Assembly (NCBI GenBank): GCA_946480995.1
Contig: CAMLMF010000177.1
Coordinates: 1-5,925 of the forward strand
Direction of reading: 5' to 3'
Length of the DNA stretch: 5,925 bases
Origin: an uncultured Bdellovibrio sp.
GTDB lineage: Bacteria > Bdellovibrionota > Bdellovibrionia > Bdellovibrionales > Bdellovibrionaceae
Of this stretch, positions 3,853-5,925 are shown piece after piece. The stretch's first letter is position 1; the number at the start of each line of letters is the position of its first letter. Made by a program: the position numbers and the translations under genes. The notes beneath the pieces are model-generated. The model made no database searches. It was given only the letters and a program-made list of their open reading frames with translations, and had not been told where the DNA came from.

Positions 3853-5925
3853 ATGAAGCTCAAGAACGTGAAAACATGTGCAATGATCCTGGTCCTTTCC
3901 GCGACCTTCGTATTGCCGCATCCTCAGGCCATGGCCCAACATAGAAGTTCGCCAGTTTTTCCGTTGGATTTATTTCCTGACGATGACAAAAGTGACACCG
4001 GTTTAGCGCCAACAAGTCCCACGATTCCAACAACGAATCCATCAAATCCACGTCCGAATAACTCGAACAATAACAACTCGACAAAAAATAACAATAACAC
4101 CTCAACAACTCGTCCGCAAAACAACGCGGCTGGTTCTATGGATGTGGCCAAGGTAAAAGAGACTTATTCTTGTCCCCTTTTCGACAACCGCCCGCACCAA
4201 GAGCTGATCGATTCTATTGATGCTTTAAATAAAGTCGTGAAGGTAATTCCAGAGTGTACGGGAACTCCATCAGCAAAAAGCATCGAAGAAAACGGCAAGG
4301 CGATCAAAGACAATATCGCCACTTTACAAAATATCATGATGGCTACAGATCCAGCGTTGGTAAGCACAGGGCAAATTGATACCTCAATCACAGCTGCAAT
4401 TTCGGCATTTGGGAACTTGGGCGACATCTTTAACAACAACAGCTTCTTAAATTCCAAGTGTGGTCGCGAAACGATGACTTCAGGTAAAGTCGCTTTGGCT
4501 TTAAACGACGTGGTCAACGGTTTAGCACCTTACGCTTTATTTGCTGTTTCGATGAATGCCGCTCTGACACCCGCTTTGCCATTTGTTATCGGTGGTGCGA
4601 TTGCGACAAGCAGCATTTCTGCGATTTCAAAAATGATCGATAACAACACATTGAAAATGCAAAACCCAGAGCATCGCAAAGCGATTCTGCAAAACACTTG
4701 TCAATACACGAAAGTTGCAAAAAAAGTGCGCTTTATGCAGCTTGCGCAAAGTGGAAAAATTGAAAAGATCACGCAAGAGCTAGAAAAAAGTGTCGACCTT
4801 TACAACGCAAAGTTTGCGAATCCTTCACAGGAGTTAACGGCTCTTCTGAAGTACAAAAATTCGGTGGATAAAAACATCAGATCCATGGAAGAACAGTTAA
4901 CAAATGACCAAGCCGATCTTGCAACCATCGAAACACAGTTTGAGCAAAATGCTGATGACATGATGGTTTGTGTTCTAGCACAAGAGTTAGCAAATGCGGC
5001 TCAAGATGGAAAAGCCTTTCCGGCATCAGCATTTGTAAATCTTGAAGCGGCCACAGCCAAAGCAACAACCGCCCAAAAAATGCAAGTGACTGCGATGAGA
5101 CGTATGCACACAAATGCCGTCAAAGGCATTGCACAAATAGCTCCTGAAGCTTACAAAGGCGGACAAGTTTTAAAAGACTGTGCCCAAGCAGGTCGCTCAT
5201 GGTTAGCGAGTGTACGCCAAGCAGTTAATACGACTTCAAACGTTTTAGCTTCGACAAAAAATGCGATGGAAACTGAGTTAAATAAAAACACAGAATACCG
5301 TCACTGGAAAACCCAAGCTGATAAAATCAAGCTGGAAAAGTTAACTATCAAACGAGTTGAAAAAGCGATGCAAGAGCTTGCTAAAGACAACTCCATCATC
5401 GACCGTTCTGAATTGGCGCAGCGAATGGTGTTATTAAAATCAGGCTTGTTCGGCTCATCAACATCAGTATCGTTTGGTGCTCCTCCGGTGCAAGCGTGGA
5501 TCAACCATACCAAATCAATGCATGATCAAGCTGTTGCTGGCTTTACAGCAAGCATGAAGCAGTTGCGCCTAGGCGCTCTAAGCCTAACACCGACAGGTCG
5601 TGCACAAATCGCCAAGTATGGATATGCAGATACTAAACAGCAAATCGAGAATTTAAAGACAGCTCAAGCATTAGAAAGTTTAAATCTGCAAGAGTTGCCT
5701 TTGGGTTCACGTGAACATGAATTGGCCTGCCAGCAACTTGAAACAACATGGTTGGATTGGAGTGCTGCGATTGATCACTTAGGTGCGATTCAATTCTTCT
5801 GTGACATGATCGATCCGGTTCTTGACAATAAAATGGATACAAATCTGATCATGTCTTGCCGTGGTTTCTCACAACTTAATGGCACCACTTACATAAAATC
5901 TTTGGTTATCGATGCTAAAGAAACT
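3853..5925 (+). CDS. Long exported Asn-rich/Cys-containing protein of unknown function, 5' part; 3' end outside window
   Basis: The frame is open from ATG 3853 to the last base, giving 691 codons without a stop. GGAG (3844-3847) lies five bases ahead of the ATG. Residues 1-28 form a Sec signal peptide (MKLKNVK, hydrophobic core, AMA then QH). Residues 53-92 are a low-complexity Pro/Ser/Thr then Asn-rich linker, with runs of four Asn. The rest is mostly helical in character. A hydrophobic stretch (about 222-258, APYALFAVSMNAAL then PFVIGGAIA) could be a membrane hairpin or a buried helix pair. Charged, heptad-like segments (about 285-380 and 488-512) suggest coiled coils. The mature part has nine Cys (107, 135, 203, 283, 373, 443, 626, 650, 669), consistent with disulfides outside the cytoplasm. 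I recognise no family, catalytic motif or lipobox. It is divergent from the minus-strand genes. Being the first gene after the divergent region, it probably has its own promoter. Confidence 0.9.
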   Translation, partial: MKLKNVKTCAMILVLSATFVLPHPQAMAQHRSSPVFPLDLFPDDDKSDTGLAPTSPTIPTTNPSNPRPNNSNNNNSTKNNNNTSTTRPQNNAAGSMDVAKVKETYSCPLFDNRPHQELIDSIDALNKVVKVIPECTGTPSAKSIEENGKAIKDNIATLQNIMMATDPALVSTGQIDTSITAAISAFGNLGDIFNNNSFLNSKCGRETMTSGKVALALNDVVNGLAPYALFAVSMNAALTPALPFVIGGAIATSSISAISKMIDNNTLKMQNPEHRKAILQNTCQYTKVAKKVRFMQLAQSGKIEKITQELEKSVDLYNAKFANPSQELTALLKYKNSVDKNIRSMEEQLTNDQADLATIETQFEQNADDMMVCVLAQELANAAQDGKAFPASAFVNLEAATAKATTAQKMQVTAMRRMHTNAVKGIAQIAPEAYKGGQVLKDCAQAGRSWLASVRQAVNTTSNVLASTKNAMETELNKNTEYRHWKTQADKIKLEKLTIKRVEKAMQELAKDNSIIDRSELAQRMVLLKSGLFGSSTSVSFGAPPVQAWINHTKSMHDQAVAGFTASMKQLRLGALSLTPTGRAQIAKYGYADTKQQIENLKTAQALESLNLQELPLGSREHELACQQLETTWLDWSAAIDHLGAIQFFCDMIDPVLDNKMDTNLIMSCRGFSQLNGTTYIKSLVIDAKET

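Noticed and set aside
4009..4128. AAC/AAT-rich stretch considered as a tandem repeat or phase-variable tract
   Set aside because: The Asn codons are mixed and interrupted by Ser, Thr, Lys and Pro codons. There is no long uniform repeat unit and the longest single-base run is only about six A, so slippage control is not supported.
3860..4151. Two overlapping minus-strand open frames rich in Leu, Cys and Phe
   Set aside because: They are the antisense reading of the Asn-rich linker (AAC/AAT codons read as Val/Leu/Phe codons on the other strand), inside an open + strand gene.
4164..5842. Several 69-117 codon minus-strand open frames
   Set aside because: All lie antisense to the long exported protein, whose frame is open for 691 codons with a signal peptide and ribosome site.

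Overview
The window looks like chromosomal DNA from a Gram-negative bacterium of moderate GC content. Genes are closely packed, ATG, GTG and probably TTG starts are used, and two of the five genes encode Sec-exported proteins. The overall style, especially a long Asn-rich, Cys-containing exported protein of unknown function beside lipid-metabolism genes, reminds me of Bdellovibrio or a related predatory Bdellovibrionota. That is an impression from gene style, not a demonstrated assignment. There is no rRNA, tRNA, CRISPR array or recognisable mobile element.

Layout from left to right. (1) Positions 1-893, + strand: the 3' part of an HD-domain nucleotide phosphohydrolase (SAMHD1/dGTPase-like), with its 5' end outside the window. 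(2) A hairpin terminator at 881-904 has the stop codon of gene 1 in its loop and separates it from the convergent minus-strand genes. (3) A minus-strand series, read from right to left: a small exported protein of unknown function (2958-3524), a thiolase (1699-2880) and a degenerate SDR-fold protein (907-1671). The thiolase and SDR genes are 27 bases apart and very likely co-transcribed. The thiolase has its own leader with a perfect 9-bp inverted repeat and may have its own promoter. (4) A divergent intergenic region of 328 bases (3525-3852) has a candidate minus-strand promoter and a bulged hairpin. (5) A long exported protein starts at 3853 on the + strand and is still open at the last base (691 codons seen). 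It has a signal peptide, an Asn/Pro/Ser/Thr-rich linker, nine mature-part cysteines, a hydrophobic stretch and helical, coiled-coil-like segments.

Functional reading: the thiolase has every catalytic residue and resembles the mitochondrial 3-ketoacyl-CoA thiolase (ACAA2) type, so it should make or cleave short to medium 3-ketoacyl-CoAs. The adjacent SDR sits where a 3-ketoacyl-CoA reductase would be expected, but it has lost the cofactor glycine motif and the catalytic Tyr and Lys, so it is probably a non-catalytic or repurposed paralogue. The two exported proteins flanking the divergent region match no family I recognise. I did not find a clear new multi-gene defence or mobile system. The least explained items are the long exported protein, the SDR pseudoenzyme paired with the thiolase, and the inverted repeat over the thiolase start region.
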